Source of the DNA: an uncultured Paracoccaceae bacterium
GTDB taxonomy: Bacteria; Pseudomonadota; Alphaproteobacteria; Rhodobacterales; Rhodobacteraceae
Direction of reading: 5' to 3'
DNA: 64,000 bases
NCBI GenBank assembly: GCA_947492475.1
Contig: CANLNM010000012.1
Location: forward strand, 1 to 64,000
Position numbers and translations under genes: made by a program. The notes under the pieces are model-generated. The model was not told the origin of the DNA and did no database searches. It was given only the letters and a program-made list of their open reading frames with translations. Numbering within the stretch: position 1 is the stretch's first letter; every line of letters starts with the position of its first letter. This document shows positions 27,856 to 36,702 of this stretch, in pieces.

Positions 27856-29016
27856 CTAGACCGTGCTGGCAATCGCTTCTCGGTAGGATTTGGGGGTCAT
27901 CCCGGTTTCCCGTTTAAACGCCTTGTAGAATGTTGAACGCGAATTAAATCCGACATCCAAACTGACCGTCAACGTCGATGCCGCCCCTTCTAGGATGAGC
28001 GGTTTAGCAGCCTCAATCCGGTGATGGGCGATATAATCAAAGAATGTCGATCCGATCTGTTCATTGAGCGTCTGAGACACCTGATTGGGCAATGCCCCCA
28101 CGTGACGTGACAATTTTTGCAACGACAGATTGGGATCAAGATACAGCGCATCCTTTGCCATGGCCGATGTGATCCGCATGGCAAGCTGTTCGGCATGCGT
28201 CGCCGTCAGGGCAGATCGCGCATATTTTGCCTCTGACGTGCCGTTTGGCTCATTGGGCTCATTAGGTTCGTCGGGCTGTTCGGGCGCTGTTTCAGGGGGG
28301 GTGATCGACGCAAAGGCCATAACAAAGAGCAACAGAGACCCGGTCAAACTGTACATCAGCTCTTCTACGAGGACCCAATCAAACCCGGTATTGTGCGCAA
28401 CAAACGTGACCGCAGTGACGGCCCATAACGTAACAATCGAAATCACAAACCAGTCAAGCCACCACAATTCGCGGTCCTCAAGATTGGAATAAAGTGACCG
28501 CAGCTTTACCCGATAGGCGCGCAATCGTTTGAGGGTTGCGACGAGATAAACAAACGATGACACCACCCAACAGAAAATCAGAACAAAGGTTGCCAAAACC
28601 AGCGTTGAGGGCATGAAGCCATCCGGCAGCTCGCCCTCAATGAACATCATTTTTTGGGCATCGGCGGGCTGAAACCAGTAGCCGATCATCACCAAACTGC
28701 CAACAATCGGCAAAATGGCGTGCCGTCTGTGAATGGCCAGCGATTGCAGTTCGGTTGTCTTTGAGGACACGTAATAAAACACAGTCGGCGGCAGAATTAG
28801 CAGCAGTTCCATCACAACCGGCAGGTAAAATCCGTACATGGATGGGGCGAACTTAAACACGAGCGGCGTTGCAACGATGCCGCCTAAAACACCAAACACC
28901 AGCGTGAGAAACAGACGCGCAAACCTGTCCTGTGGGCTGCGTATCGCGGACATCGCCCCGGCCAGAGCAATGCCCAAACAGGCAGCAGAGATGGCTATGG
29001 CTCCGTCGGTAAACAT
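27856..29016 (-). CDS. Membrane-embedded AraC-family regulator (paralogue 3)
   Basis: A 386-residue protein from the ATG at 29016 (MFTDGAIAISAACLG), which begins right at helix 1 as in its paralogues; the frame is open to a TTG at 29118, but the added 34 residues are polar. About seven hydrophobic segments are followed by an Asn/Glu/Pro-rich linker and an AraC domain (LSLQKLSRHVGALPNQVSQT, then VGFNSRSTFYKAFKRETG). It shares a WWLDWFVISIVTLW-type helix with the others. Divergent from the gene at 29187 and convergent with the hydrolase at 26752. Confidence 0.87.
   Translation of the reverse strand: MFTDGAIAISAACLGIALAGAMSAIRSPQDRFARLFLTLVFGVLGGIVATPLVFKFAPSMYGFYLPVVMELLLILPPTVFYYVSSKTTELQSLAIHRRHAILPIVGSLVMIGYWFQPADAQKMMFIEGELPDGFMPSTLVLATFVLIFCWVVSSFVYLVATLKRLRAYRVKLRSLYSNLEDRELWWLDWFVISIVTLWAVTAVTFVAHNTGFDWVLVEELMYSLTGSLLLFVMAFASITPPETAPEQPDEPNEPNEPNGTSEAKYARSALTATHAEQLAMRITSAMAKDALYLDPNLSLQKLSRHVGALPNQVSQTLNEQIGSTFFDYIAHHRIEAAKPLILEGAASTLTVSLDVGFNSRSTFYKAFKRETGMTPKSYREAIASTV
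28245..28275. repeat. Short tandem repeat coding for an EPN linker
   Basis: About three imperfect 9-base units built on GGCTCATTG encode the repeated EPN/DEPN sequence of the linker in AraC paralogue 3. It sits at the same place in the protein as the PD repeat of paralogue 1. Confidence 0.45.
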
Positions 29017-29186
29017 ACCGATTGATAGGCGCAATTCTGCGTCGGCATCAACGTGAAAAACGTCCCGGAATGTGTGCGAATAATTGTACGCGCCGTCCCG
29101 CGCGGACGACAGGGGCAATATTTATAGCCAAACAGGGTTCAAATTCACGGCCAGTCAACATTCGGCCACAACGATAGAGAATCCCA

Positions 29187-29882
29187 ATGATTGTATTCGT
29201 CACATTCACCACCTTTGCACATATCACATCCGGAGCCATCGCCGTCGTGATGGGCGCCGTCACATTCGCCGTCCGTAAAGGGGCTAAAAACCACGTCAAT
29301 GCCGGTCGCATCTTTACCGTGGCCATGGCGCTGTCTTCCTTCCTTGGCGCGATGCTGGGCCTGATCAAGTTTGACAGCTTTTTCATCACGTTTCACGCCG
29401 GGGTGCTGGGCATGACCCTGGTGCTGAGCGGCTGGTTTCTGGCCAAGGCGCGGACCGGGCATCGCGGGGCTTTGTTCATGACCATCAGCTTTGTGAACTT
29501 CGCCAACACGCTGGGTTTGGTCGCAGCCGGGTTTTGCGCCCAAACATTGCCGGATCAGATTTTGCGAGGATTTGCCGCGGCGGACTACTTCTTCTTGGCA
29601 GGGATGGCGGGGGTTGCTTTGTTCAATGACATCCTCGTCCTGTTGCATAAAACCCTGTCTTACAAACACCGGATCGCACAGCATGTTTGGCGCATGTGTA
29701 TCGGGTTTTTCATCGCCGCGGGGTCGGCCTTTACCGGACCGGGCGCTGATGCCTTCCCAGAAGTGATCCGCGACAGCGGCATTCTATCCCTGCCCGAACT
29801 GATCATCATCGTGCTGATGCTGTTTTGGCTGGTTCGCATCCTGTTTACCAAATCACGCCGCCCGCAGATGGCCGGGGTTTGA
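29187..29882 (+). CDS. Membrane protein (DUF2306-like)
   Basis: A 231-residue polytopic membrane protein with about six to seven helices. The N-terminal block HITSGAIAVVMGAVTF followed by KGAKNHVNAGRIF resembles DUF2306-type proteins, in which histidines in helices are conserved. Function is unknown. It is divergent from AraC paralogue 3 (170-base spacer), which makes it a plausible target. Confidence 0.65.
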   Translation: MIVFVTFTTFAHITSGAIAVVMGAVTFAVRKGAKNHVNAGRIFTVAMALSSFLGAMLGLIKFDSFFITFHAGVLGMTLVLSGWFLAKARTGHRGALFMTISFVNFANTLGLVAAGFCAQTLPDQILRGFAAADYFFLAGMAGVALFNDILVLLHKTLSYKHRIAQHVWRMCIGFFIAAGSAFTGPGADAFPEVIRDSGILSLPELIIIVLMLFWLVRILFTKSRRPQMAGV

Positions 29883-29938
29883 ACCCGCGCCCTATCGGCC
29901 AGCCCACAAAATCCACCCAAATCATCCCTCACCTTAAT

Positions 29939-29956
29939 GGCTCACCTCACTGAGCC
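29939..29956. other. Small stem-loop between two plus-strand genes
   Basis: GGCTCA-CCTCAC-TGAGCC, 6-bp arms and 6-base loop, lies 57 bases after the membrane protein stop and 48 bases before the MipA-like gene. There is no T-run, so either a weak terminator or a protein site. Confidence 0.3.
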
Positions 29957-30004
29957 GCAAAAATCACTCAATGCGCGAAACACGCGCCGAACAAAGAGAA
30001 AACC

Positions 30005-30835
30005 ATGAAAACGATCCTAACAATCGCCGCGACATCCCTGATCCTTCAAGCTATCAGTGTCGCAGCACAAGACGCCGCCGAAGACACCTTTGCCGGGCAT
30101 GACATCTATTTCACCGTTTCGGGGGGCGTCGTGTCAGCGCCAACCTTCCTTGGCAGTGGTGAAACATCGACCTACGCGCTGCCTGATATTTCTGTTTCCG
30201 TCGGCGACCGTCTGAACATTTCTCTGCTCGATGGGGTGTCGTATGATTTCTACAAAGACGACAATCTGACCGCCGGTGCGATTTTGACCTATGATGCTGG
30301 CCGCGAAGACACCCCGCCCAGCCACGCATTGGTTCTGTCCAACGGTGCACGTTCTGAAATCGAAGGATTGGGCGACATTGATGAAACCGCCGAAATCGGT
30401 GGATATTTCGAATACACCCACGGAAACCTGCAAGCCAGACTTGCGGTGCGCAAAGGCATCGATGGGGGGCATGACGGGTTCGTTGGCGACGTTGATGTCA
30501 ACTATAACGCCCCGGTTGACCTGTTTGGCAAACAATCGGTCATATCGTTTGGCCCATCGGCCAGTTTCGCCGATGACAGCTACACGAGCACATTCTTTGA
30601 TGTCTCAGCGGATCAATCAGCCGCATCTGGGATCAGCGAATATGATGCAGGTGGCGGTATCATGTCATACGGCCTGAATGCATCGGCTTATGTTCCTCTG
30701 AATCAGAATGTCGCGCTTGTTGGCTTTGCTTCGTTTGACCAGCTCGCCGGTGACGTGCGCAATTCTTCGATTGTGCAGGAACGCGGATCCGAAACGCAGA
30801 CGACGTCTGGATTGGTGATCAGCTATACCTATTAA
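30005..30835 (+). CDS. MipA/OmpV family outer-membrane protein
   Basis: A 276-residue predicted outer-membrane beta-barrel. An N-terminal signal (MKTILTIAATSLILQAISVA, then AAQ) precedes a mature chain starting with a glycine-rich strand (ISVSVGDRLNISLLDGVSYD) and ending GLVISYTY, with an aromatic last residue suited to the BAM complex. MipA/OmpV proteins scaffold murein enzymes or act as porins. Nearby serine hydrolases of penicillin-binding-like fold make a cell-wall link conceivable but unproven. Confidence 0.8.
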   Translation: MKTILTIAATSLILQAISVAAQDAAEDTFAGHDIYFTVSGGVVSAPTFLGSGETSTYALPDISVSVGDRLNISLLDGVSYDFYKDDNLTAGAILTYDAGREDTPPSHALVLSNGARSEIEGLGDIDETAEIGGYFEYTHGNLQARLAVRKGIDGGHDGFVGDVDVNYNAPVDLFGKQSVISFGPSASFADDSYTSTFFDVSADQSAASGISEYDAGGGIMSYGLNASAYVPLNQNVALVGFASFDQLAGDVRNSSIVQERGSETQTTSGLVISYTY

Positions 30836-30848
30836 GGGCGTGAAACCC

Positions 30849-30968
30849 ATCGCTGGCAACGTCTGCGTTTAGCAGATTGTTGCCAGTCGCAGGTGACGGT
30901 GATGCCCCGTCAGCAAAGGCGCCATGCACCAGCACAACGGTTTTTGTGGTGTCGCCAAACGCAGCCAA
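30849..30968 (-). pseudogene. Remnant of an alpha/beta hydrolase
   Basis: A 40-residue minus-strand stretch contains TKTVVLVHGAFADGASP, the oxyanion-hole strand and loop of alpha/beta hydrolases, then breaks into unrelated sequence after about 15 more residues. The catalytic elbow and the rest of the fold are absent. It lies just downstream of the MipA-like gene. It marks decay at the left border of the catabolic region. Confidence 0.55.
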
Positions 30969-31019
30969 GCCCCGTGTGGATTTGGATGTCGACGAACGCC
31001 TCCAACAGGAATTGATCAC

Positions 31020-31439
31020 ATTGCAGGAACTGGATGGGTTTACGCGCCGAAACCTCTCTTGATGCGCTTCTAAGCCGTCGTTTTTGAACCAGAAAAATCC
31101 GCCACACCTTCTGTCTAATTTTCACAATTAAGTCAAAGCCTGATGTCGCCATTTTGAACACAAAAACACCATGAAATTAAGACCCTAGCTGCACGCAATG
31201 GTCCGGGCGACGGACGAAAATTCCCGGCGCTAAGGTCTCTGGGCGTTCTTGCTAATACCAGAGGTAATCGGATTTCCGTTCAACATGCCATGCAATCCAA
31301 ACTCAACAAGCCTCGAGCGTTGTTGGGGTAGCTTGTCTAGGTTTTCCTCTGGTCCATAAAGGGCGCCCCCGCCCTGTAAGTTCAGAGATTTTCGGGCCGA
31401 CCCAAACGGGATCGGCCCGATATATTACGACCGCAGCAC
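31020..31439. other. Non-coding stretch with a strong stem-loop
   Basis: No gene is visible in these 420 bases. At 31392-31420, TCGGGCCGA and its exact complement TCGGCCCGA (9 bp) enclose an 11-base loop that can extend the stem with CCC/GGG. It lies 20 bases after the stop of the minus-strand NmrA-like gene and probably ends its transcription, though the following T-run is lacking. Confidence 0.5.
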
Positions 31440-32321
31440 TTACATATCAGCTTCAATCGCATCTTTGTTGATCACATGCGCCAGCTCTTGAGCGAAGTCC
31501 TCAAAAGAGCGCGCCGGACGGCCAAGGATGGCTTCGACATTGTTGGTAACTGACGCGTAATCAGCAATTGCGAACCATTCGGACGCCTCCGCCAGCATTT
31601 TGGAAGTCCAAGCATCCAATCCGGCACCATTGAGTGCGCCTTCGAATGCGTCTTTGGGTACGTTGACAAAACTCACCTCTTTTCCGGACGCTTGCGAGAT
31701 CGCCTTTGCCTGCTCTGCAGAGGTCAATGCCGAAGGTCCGGTCAACGGGTAAATCTTTTGAGAGTGACCTTCGTTTGTCAGGACTTCGACGGCGACAGCG
31801 GCGACATCATGGATGTCAATGTTGCTGTAAGCCTTGTCACCCAACGGGCCGTAAAATGCGCCTTCTGCCTGAATGGATGGCACGCTGCCATAAAAGTTCT
31901 GGTAGAAACTATTTGCACCCAGGATGGTGTAGTCGACACCGGAATCTACGATCATCTGATCGGTTTCGGCGTGGTCGCGGATCAGATCAGATGTTGCGTC
32001 CAGCCTTGGGTTCAAACCAGATTGTTTTACAATGCGCTGAACGCCCGCTTCCTTGGCTGCCGCAATAACATTTTCTGTCCACGGCACCATATTCGGGCTG
32101 ATCGGCATGACAATATAGATGGTTTCAACACCAGCCATTGCAGCGCTCAGGCTGGCTTGATCGTCATAGCTTGCAACGCGGGATTGAGATGCCTCAAGGC
32201 CCAGACCGTCGCTCTTGCCTTCTTTTGAGACGGCAACGCCAAAATTGGCTTGTTTCTCTTTCAGCTGGTTCACGATCAGCGACCCTGTGTTACCGGTCGC
32301 GCCAAATACGAGAATATCCAT
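31440..32321 (-). CDS. NmrA-like NAD(P)-binding protein
   Basis: A 293-residue atypical SDR. MDILVFGATGNTGSLI has the NmrA-type GxxGxxG loop; KQSGLNPRL and LGANSFYQNFYG follow. This matches the QOR2/NmrA group of NAD(P)H-dependent quinone reductases or redox sensors, without a YxxxK active site. It is divergent from the LysR gene at 32441, whose regulator probably controls it. Confidence 0.82.
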   Translation of the reverse strand: MDILVFGATGNTGSLIVNQLKEKQANFGVAVSKEGKSDGLGLEASQSRVASYDDQASLSAAMAGVETIYIVMPISPNMVPWTENVIAAAKEAGVQRIVKQSGLNPRLDATSDLIRDHAETDQMIVDSGVDYTILGANSFYQNFYGSVPSIQAEGAFYGPLGDKAYSNIDIHDVAAVAVEVLTNEGHSQKIYPLTGPSALTSAEQAKAISQASGKEVSFVNVPKDAFEGALNGAGLDAWTSKMLAEASEWFAIADYASVTNNVEAILGRPARSFEDFAQELAHVINKDAIEADM

Positions 32322-32440
32322 CGTGCAGTTCCTTGAATGTTGCGGCCTCGCCGCGTTTCGATTTCTGCAGATATAGCTTGTCCCGTTTGCTTGGATTAGT
32401 TAGTGGATTTGGAATTAATCATCCCACTTTTCGGGCCAAT

Positions 32441-33337
32441 ATGAAACAGATCGAAGCTTTGAAAGTATTTGTTGAGGTGGTGCGGCACGGGAGTTTTGCC
32501 GAAGCCGCCAGACATCTGAACCAGCCAACAACAACTGTGAGCCGCAAGATCAAGTCGCTTGAAGACGAGTTAGGTGTGCTTCTTTTATATAGAACAACCA
32601 GAAGCCAGTCTTTGACCGAGGCCGGTGAGGCCATTCTTCCAAAGGCCGAAGCGGTGTTGGCATCATTGCACGAGCTGACAGATTCCGCGGCGGACAAAAC
32701 ACATTCACCCAAGGGCGTGCTCAGTGTCTCTGGGCCCGCTACGGTGCTGAAAAATTTTTCATCTGAATTCGCGCGGTTTCAACGCACCTACCCTGACATA
32801 AGCTTGCGCTTCGAAGGAACAGGCCGATATCAAAACCTCATTGATGACCGCATTGATTTTGCCTTTCGGGTTGGTCCGCTCGCGGATTCGTCAGTCGTCG
32901 CTCGCCGGATTCGAACCATGTCAAATTTTGTCGTCGCGAGCCCATCATTTCTCGAAGGCAAATCGATGCCAAGCCATCCAATGGATCTCGCAAACTGGCC
33001 CTGCATCCGGTCCCACATTGCAGGATTTGAAGCACCTTGGGTCTTTTCACATACGAATGAGGGGTCTCTTCAGGTGCAACCAAGTGGTAACATTGCAAGT
33101 GATGACCTGACCTTGTGTCTGGAGATGGCGCTGGAAGGAATGGGCCTGGCCTATCTCTCGGATCATTTGGTTGAACGCCGTTTAGAAGATCAATCGCTTG
33201 TCAGCTTGACGCTTGGAAATTGGGAGCCCGTCTCAAGAGACTTGTTCCTTGTTTATCAAGAAAAGACCTATCTGCCGCCAAAGTCCCGAGCGTTTATTGA
33301 GTTCTTTTCAAACAGCAAGACCTTGTTGCATGGCTGA
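32441..33337 (+). CDS. LysR-family transcriptional regulator
   Basis: A 298-residue LysR-type regulator. The start MKQIEALKVFVEVVRHGSF at 32441 opens the winged helix; ARHLNQPTTTVSRKIKSLED is the recognition region, and LLLYRTTRSQSLTEAGE completes the domain. The rest is a periplasmic-binding-like effector domain. It is divergent from the NmrA-like gene across a 119-base spacer, the usual LysR target arrangement, and convergent with tetR. Confidence 0.92.
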   Translation: MKQIEALKVFVEVVRHGSFAEAARHLNQPTTTVSRKIKSLEDELGVLLLYRTTRSQSLTEAGEAILPKAEAVLASLHELTDSAADKTHSPKGVLSVSGPATVLKNFSSEFARFQRTYPDISLRFEGTGRYQNLIDDRIDFAFRVGPLADSSVVARRIRTMSNFVVASPSFLEGKSMPSHPMDLANWPCIRSHIAGFEAPWVFSHTNEGSLQVQPSGNIASDDLTLCLEMALEGMGLAYLSDHLVERRLEDQSLVSLTLGNWEPVSRDLFLVYQEKTYLPPKSRAFIEFFSNSKTLLHG

Positions 33338-33395
33338 TCTCAAACAGCGCTATTCTAATGCCCTGTCTTCAGCTCCCCATCTTTGAATTGTGCAT

Positions 33396-34004
33396 TCACT
33401 GAAAAACAGAAAATGCCGTTCGTAAAAACGTGTCTATTGCTAAAACTGGGGATTCACGTTTGATCAACACCATGGCGCTGGCGAGTTGCAAGTCGATATA
33501 GGCTGCGGCCTGAGTATCTGTCAGTGAGGTTGAAATCTCTCCGTTCTTGCGCGCACGGGCAACCCAATTTTCATACTCCCGCAGGCTCTCTGCGCGATAT
33601 TCTCCAATCGCATCAGCGGCCGCTTCGCCCATCTGCGCGCGCACAGTTGTCATGTCTTGCAAGAGGCATCCCCTTGGCGGGTTTGTTTCCGCCTGATGGG
33701 ATAGAAGCAATTCTGACAAAGCGGTGACGTTGTCAGCGAAAGGCCTGTCAGCTTGGATTGCCTCATAAAGCGGAACCAAATTATGCTCACGATAGTTTTG
33801 TAGAACCGTTAGCTTCAAACCGTCTTCGTTGCCAAATTCCCGGTACAAACCTGGTTTCGAAACCCCGGCGCGCTTGCAAATCTCATTGACTGAGACATTT
33901 GTCACCCCCTCAACCCAAAAACTTTCTTTTGCGATTTCAATAAGATGATCGCGATCAAGCGTCTTTGGGCGGCCTCTGAGGGCGGTTTTTTGCTGAGCAC
34001 ACAT
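33396..34004 (-). CDS. TetR-family repressor of the dehalogenase/oxidase region
   Basis: A 202-residue TetR-type repressor. The N-terminus is basic (ALRGRPKTLDRDHLIEIA), with the recognition helix region ICKRAGVSKPGLYREF at about 43-58; the C-terminal ligand domain contains PRGCLLQDMTTV, common in TetR regulators that respond to reactive aldehydes or electrophiles. Its start codon lies 9 bases from one copy of ATACCATCCAGTAC, and a second copy is 22 bases further, before the divergent SDR gene. A third copy precedes the molybdenum hydroxylase operon. Autoregulation and regulon control are inferred from these sites. Confidence 0.9.
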   Translation of the reverse strand: MCAQQKTALRGRPKTLDRDHLIEIAKESFWVEGVTNVSVNEICKRAGVSKPGLYREFGNEDGLKLTVLQNYREHNLVPLYEAIQADRPFADNVTALSELLLSHQAETNPPRGCLLQDMTTVRAQMGEAAADAIGEYRAESLREYENWVARARKNGEISTSLTDTQAAAYIDLQLASAMVLIKRESPVLAIDTFLRTAFSVFQ

Positions 34005-34012
34005 ATTCTTTT

Positions 34013-34026
34013 ATACCATCCAGTAC
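34013..34026. promoter_or_regulatory. TetR operator candidate, copy 1
   Basis: ATACCATCCAGTAC, 9 bases upstream of the tetR start. It shares ATACCA and AGTAC with copies 2 and 3. The TAC...GTA ends form inverted half-sites, as expected for a dimeric repressor. Confidence 0.6.
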
Positions 34027-34048
34027 TTTATCATTGCCTTCCAGTTTG

Positions 34049-34062
34049 ATACCACCTAGTAC
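34049..34062. promoter_or_regulatory. TetR operator candidate, copy 2
   Basis: ATACCACCTAGTAC, 36 bases from copy 1 (start to start) and 57 bases upstream of the SDR start. It probably overlaps the SDR promoter in this 115-base divergent region. Confidence 0.6.
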
Positions 34063-34119
34063 ACTGCAAAGCAACTGAAGACAGTACGCCATTTTGGCGA
34101 TTCTAAGAAAGAGTGACCG

Positions 34120-35130
34120 ATGACGAAAACCGTATTATTAACCGGTATTTCCGGCTTTATTGGACTGCACTGCGCCAAAGAATTGCTGAGCCAAGGATAC
34201 ATTGTCCGCGGTTCGGTTCGCAGCAAAAGAAAAGAGCAGCAAGTGCGCGATACGCTGACGGCTGCATCTGTTGATGTCTCAAACCTGACAATCGTCGAGC
34301 TGGATCTTGGCTCAGACAAGGGCTGGGACGAAGCCGCAACGGGCGCGGATTATATCATGCACGTGGCCTCGCCCTTTATCTCTGCGGCCCCCAAACACGA
34401 GGACGAGATCGTTGTCCCGGCGGTTCAGGGCACATTGCGCGCCATGCGCGCCGCCAAAAAGGCCGGTGTTCAACGGGTCGTTTTGACCAGCTCAGCAGGC
34501 GCAATGTTCAGCAAGCTGACGGGCGAAATTGGCCCAAACGACTGGACTGATACCAACGCGCCAAAAATGAGCGCCTATCTCAAGAGCAAGACATTGGCCG
34601 AGCGCGCCGCCTGGGATTTCATCAAAAACGAAGCCGCCGGAACCGATCTGGAGCTGACCGTCATTGCGCCCGGTGCCACATTTGGGCCGCCTGTGGGGGA
34701 TGATTTCTCGGGCGAGGCCCTGTCCTCGATCGCGCGTATGCTGAGCGGTAAAATGCCAATGGTCCCAAAGGTTGCCATGCCTATGGGGGATGTGCGCGAC
34801 GTTGCAGCCCTGCATGTCAAAGCGCTGGAAACACCCGAAGCGGCAGGCCAAAGGTTCCTTGTCGCCGACGCACCAGCCAGAAGTTTTCGAGATGTTGCAC
34901 AGATGTTGAAGGACGCAGGATATACGGGTCCAAGCACCCGCCTTGCCCCCAATTTTCTTATGCGCATCATCGCGATTTTCGACAATGAAGCTCGCGGTAT
35001 GGTGGGATGGCTTGGCCTGAACCTGAGCGGTGATAATTCAGCGACGCGCAAAACGTTTGGCTGGACGCCTATGCCGTTCAAAAAGACGCTGTCTGAAACG
35101 GCCGCGAAAATCTCAGCGTTGCAATCCTAA
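34120..35130 (+). CDS. Extended SDR, aldehyde/dihydroflavonol-reductase-like
   Basis: A 336-residue extended short-chain dehydrogenase. TVLLTGISGFIGLHCAKELL has the TGxxGxxG loop; VLTSSAGAM and the YLKSKTLAERAAW segment provide the Ser and YxxxK catalytic residues. The group covers aldehyde reductases and 4-dihydroflavonol reductases using NADPH. AAAGAG precedes the ATG. Being first in the divergent transcript from tetR and upstream of the dehalogenase, it may interconvert the alcohol made by the dehalogenase and its aldehyde, or detoxify that aldehyde. Confidence 0.85.
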   Translation: MTKTVLLTGISGFIGLHCAKELLSQGYIVRGSVRSKRKEQQVRDTLTAASVDVSNLTIVELDLGSDKGWDEAATGADYIMHVASPFISAAPKHEDEIVVPAVQGTLRAMRAAKKAGVQRVVLTSSAGAMFSKLTGEIGPNDWTDTNAPKMSAYLKSKTLAERAAWDFIKNEAAGTDLELTVIAPGATFGPPVGDDFSGEALSSIARMLSGKMPMVPKVAMPMGDVRDVAALHVKALETPEAAGQRFLVADAPARSFRDVAQMLKDAGYTGPSTRLAPNFLMRIIAIFDNEARGMVGWLGLNLSGDNSATRKTFGWTPMPFKKTLSETAAKISALQS

Positions 35131-35250
35131 GCCGGGGCAACCTGAACCTGATCACAGTAAAATGCGGGGCGCGCCGATATAGTTGGGCGTCTCGGTAGAA
35201 CAGGCCGTGTGCCTGAACGCTTCTCCATTTCCATCACACGAGGAACACCC

Positions 35251-36126
35251 ATGTCCAGCTTTCGGGATAGAAAGAAATTCGCAACCGTCTTTGGCAACCA
35301 GATGGCCTATATCGAAGAAGGTGAAGGCGACCCGATCGTCTTTTTGCACGGCAATCCGACATCGTCATATCTATGGCGCAACATCATGCCATATCTTGCG
35401 GGCAAAGGCCGCCTGATCGCACCCGATCTGATTGGGATGGGCGACAGTGACAAACTCGAAAACAGCGGCCCGGATCGGTACACCTATGCCGAACAGCGCA
35501 AATACTTATTTGCATTGCTCCAACAACTGGACGTAACCGAAAACGTGACGCTGGTGCTGCATGATTGGGGCTCGTCGCTTGGCTTTGACTGGGCCAGCAA
35601 AAACGAAAGCGCCCTGAAAGGCATCGCCTTTATGGAAGCGGCTGTGAAAGCGTTGCAAAACTGGGATTCGTTTTCGGATGAAGGCCGAGCGTTGTTCGAA
35701 GGGTTCCGGTCCCCAGCAGGCGAAGAAATGGTTCTGGAAAACAATATCTTTGTCGAAGGGTTCATCCCTGCAGCGGTTCTGCGCGACATGAGCGAAGAAG
35801 ACCTGAACGAGTATCGCCGCCCGTTTCTGAATGCGGGTGAGGACCGTCGTCCCATGCTCACCTTTCCTCGGCAGATCCCGATTGCTGGTGACCCAGCAGA
35901 CGTGGCTGCGGTGGTCGACGCCTATTCCGAATGGCTGGGAAAAACAGACATTCCCAAGCTGTTCGTAAACGCCGAGCCAGGTATCATCCTGACAGGAGAG
36001 CTTCGCGATTTTGCCCGGAGCCTGTCGAATGTGAGCGAAGTAACGGTTCCCGGACTTCATTACATTCAAGAAGATTCACCCGATGAAATTGGCGCCGCCA
36101 TTCGCGATTGGCTCGATACGATTTAG
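35251..36126 (+). CDS. Haloalkane dehalogenase (LinB/DhaA-type, HLD-II)
   Basis: Hydrolyses carbon-halogen bonds of haloalkanes to alcohols (EC 3.8.1.5). The 291-residue protein starts [10 protein letters not shown] at 35251 after GAGGAA. The full active site can be read: Asn35 in [12 protein letters not shown] and Trp106 for halide binding, nucleophile Asp105 in HDWGS, acid Glu129 in AFMEA, and base His270 in [15 protein letters not shown]. Spacing matches LinB within three residues, so the pentad looks complete. The substrate range cannot be inferred. It lies downstream of the SDR gene (120-base gap) and upstream of a decayed copy of itself. Confidence 0.94.
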   Translation: MSSFRDRKKFATVFGNQMAYIEEGEGDPIVFLHGNPTSSYLWRNIMPYLAGKGRLIAPDLIGMGDSDKLENSGPDRYTYAEQRKYLFALLQQLDVTENVTLVLHDWGSSLGFDWASKNESALKGIAFMEAAVKALQNWDSFSDEGRALFEGFRSPAGEEMVLENNIFVEGFIPAAVLRDMSEEDLNEYRRPFLNAGEDRRPMLTFPRQIPIAGDPADVAAVVDAYSEWLGKTDIPKLFVNAEPGIILTGELRDFARSLSNVSEVTVPGLHYIQEDSPDEIGAAIRDWLDTI

Positions 36127-36253
36127 CCCAAACCAAGGTGGCCTAGTCATGGTGGGATGGCGCGAACAGCAAGCCATTCCGCCAGCACATTTCAGCGTTG
36201 AACGCGGCCACAATCCCCCCTTCTCTTATTCCTCTGACGTTAAGGATCACACC

Positions 36254-36592
36254 GTGACGACGTGTTTTCGCGACAAGAAAAAATTTGCATCTGTTCTTGT
36301 CAGCCCAATGGCCTTTATCGAAGAAAGCGACCCGATCGTTTTTCTGCTCGGCAACCTGACATCGCCCCATCTGTGGCGCAATGCCATGTCCAACCTATCG
36401 GGCAGAGGCCACCCGATTGCGTCTGATGTGATCAGTACGGACGGCATCGACAGTCTCGAAAGCCATGGCCCGGATCGTCACTCTGTCACCGTGCACCGTA
36501 AATATCTGTTTAAACTACTCGATCAACTCGGGTTGGAGGAAAACCTCACATCGGCTTTGCAGGATTGGGGTTCGGTGCTTGGCGTTGGCTAG
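36254..36592 (+). pseudogene. Truncated, decayed copy of the haloalkane dehalogenase
   Basis: From a GTG at 36254, with AAGGA upstream, the reading frame runs FRDKKKFASV, FIEESDPIVFLLGNLTSPHL, then WRNAMSNLSG and ends QDWGSVLGVG before a stop. It aligns along its length with residues 4-112 of the intact dehalogenase. HGN has become LGN and HDWG has become QDWG; two residues of the GEGD loop are lost. The entire C-terminal two thirds, with Glu and His, is missing. It is a tandem duplicate that lost function; a residual short protein could still be translated. Confidence 0.85.
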
Positions 36593-36702
36593 GTGCGTCG
36601 TGGTCCATGACCCAAAACGTGAATTCGTTTGCACATTCCCCGCCGACCAAAGTTTCCCCAGTTGGACTGACCCACAACCCTACCCCCAAATAAGAGAGAA
36701 AA

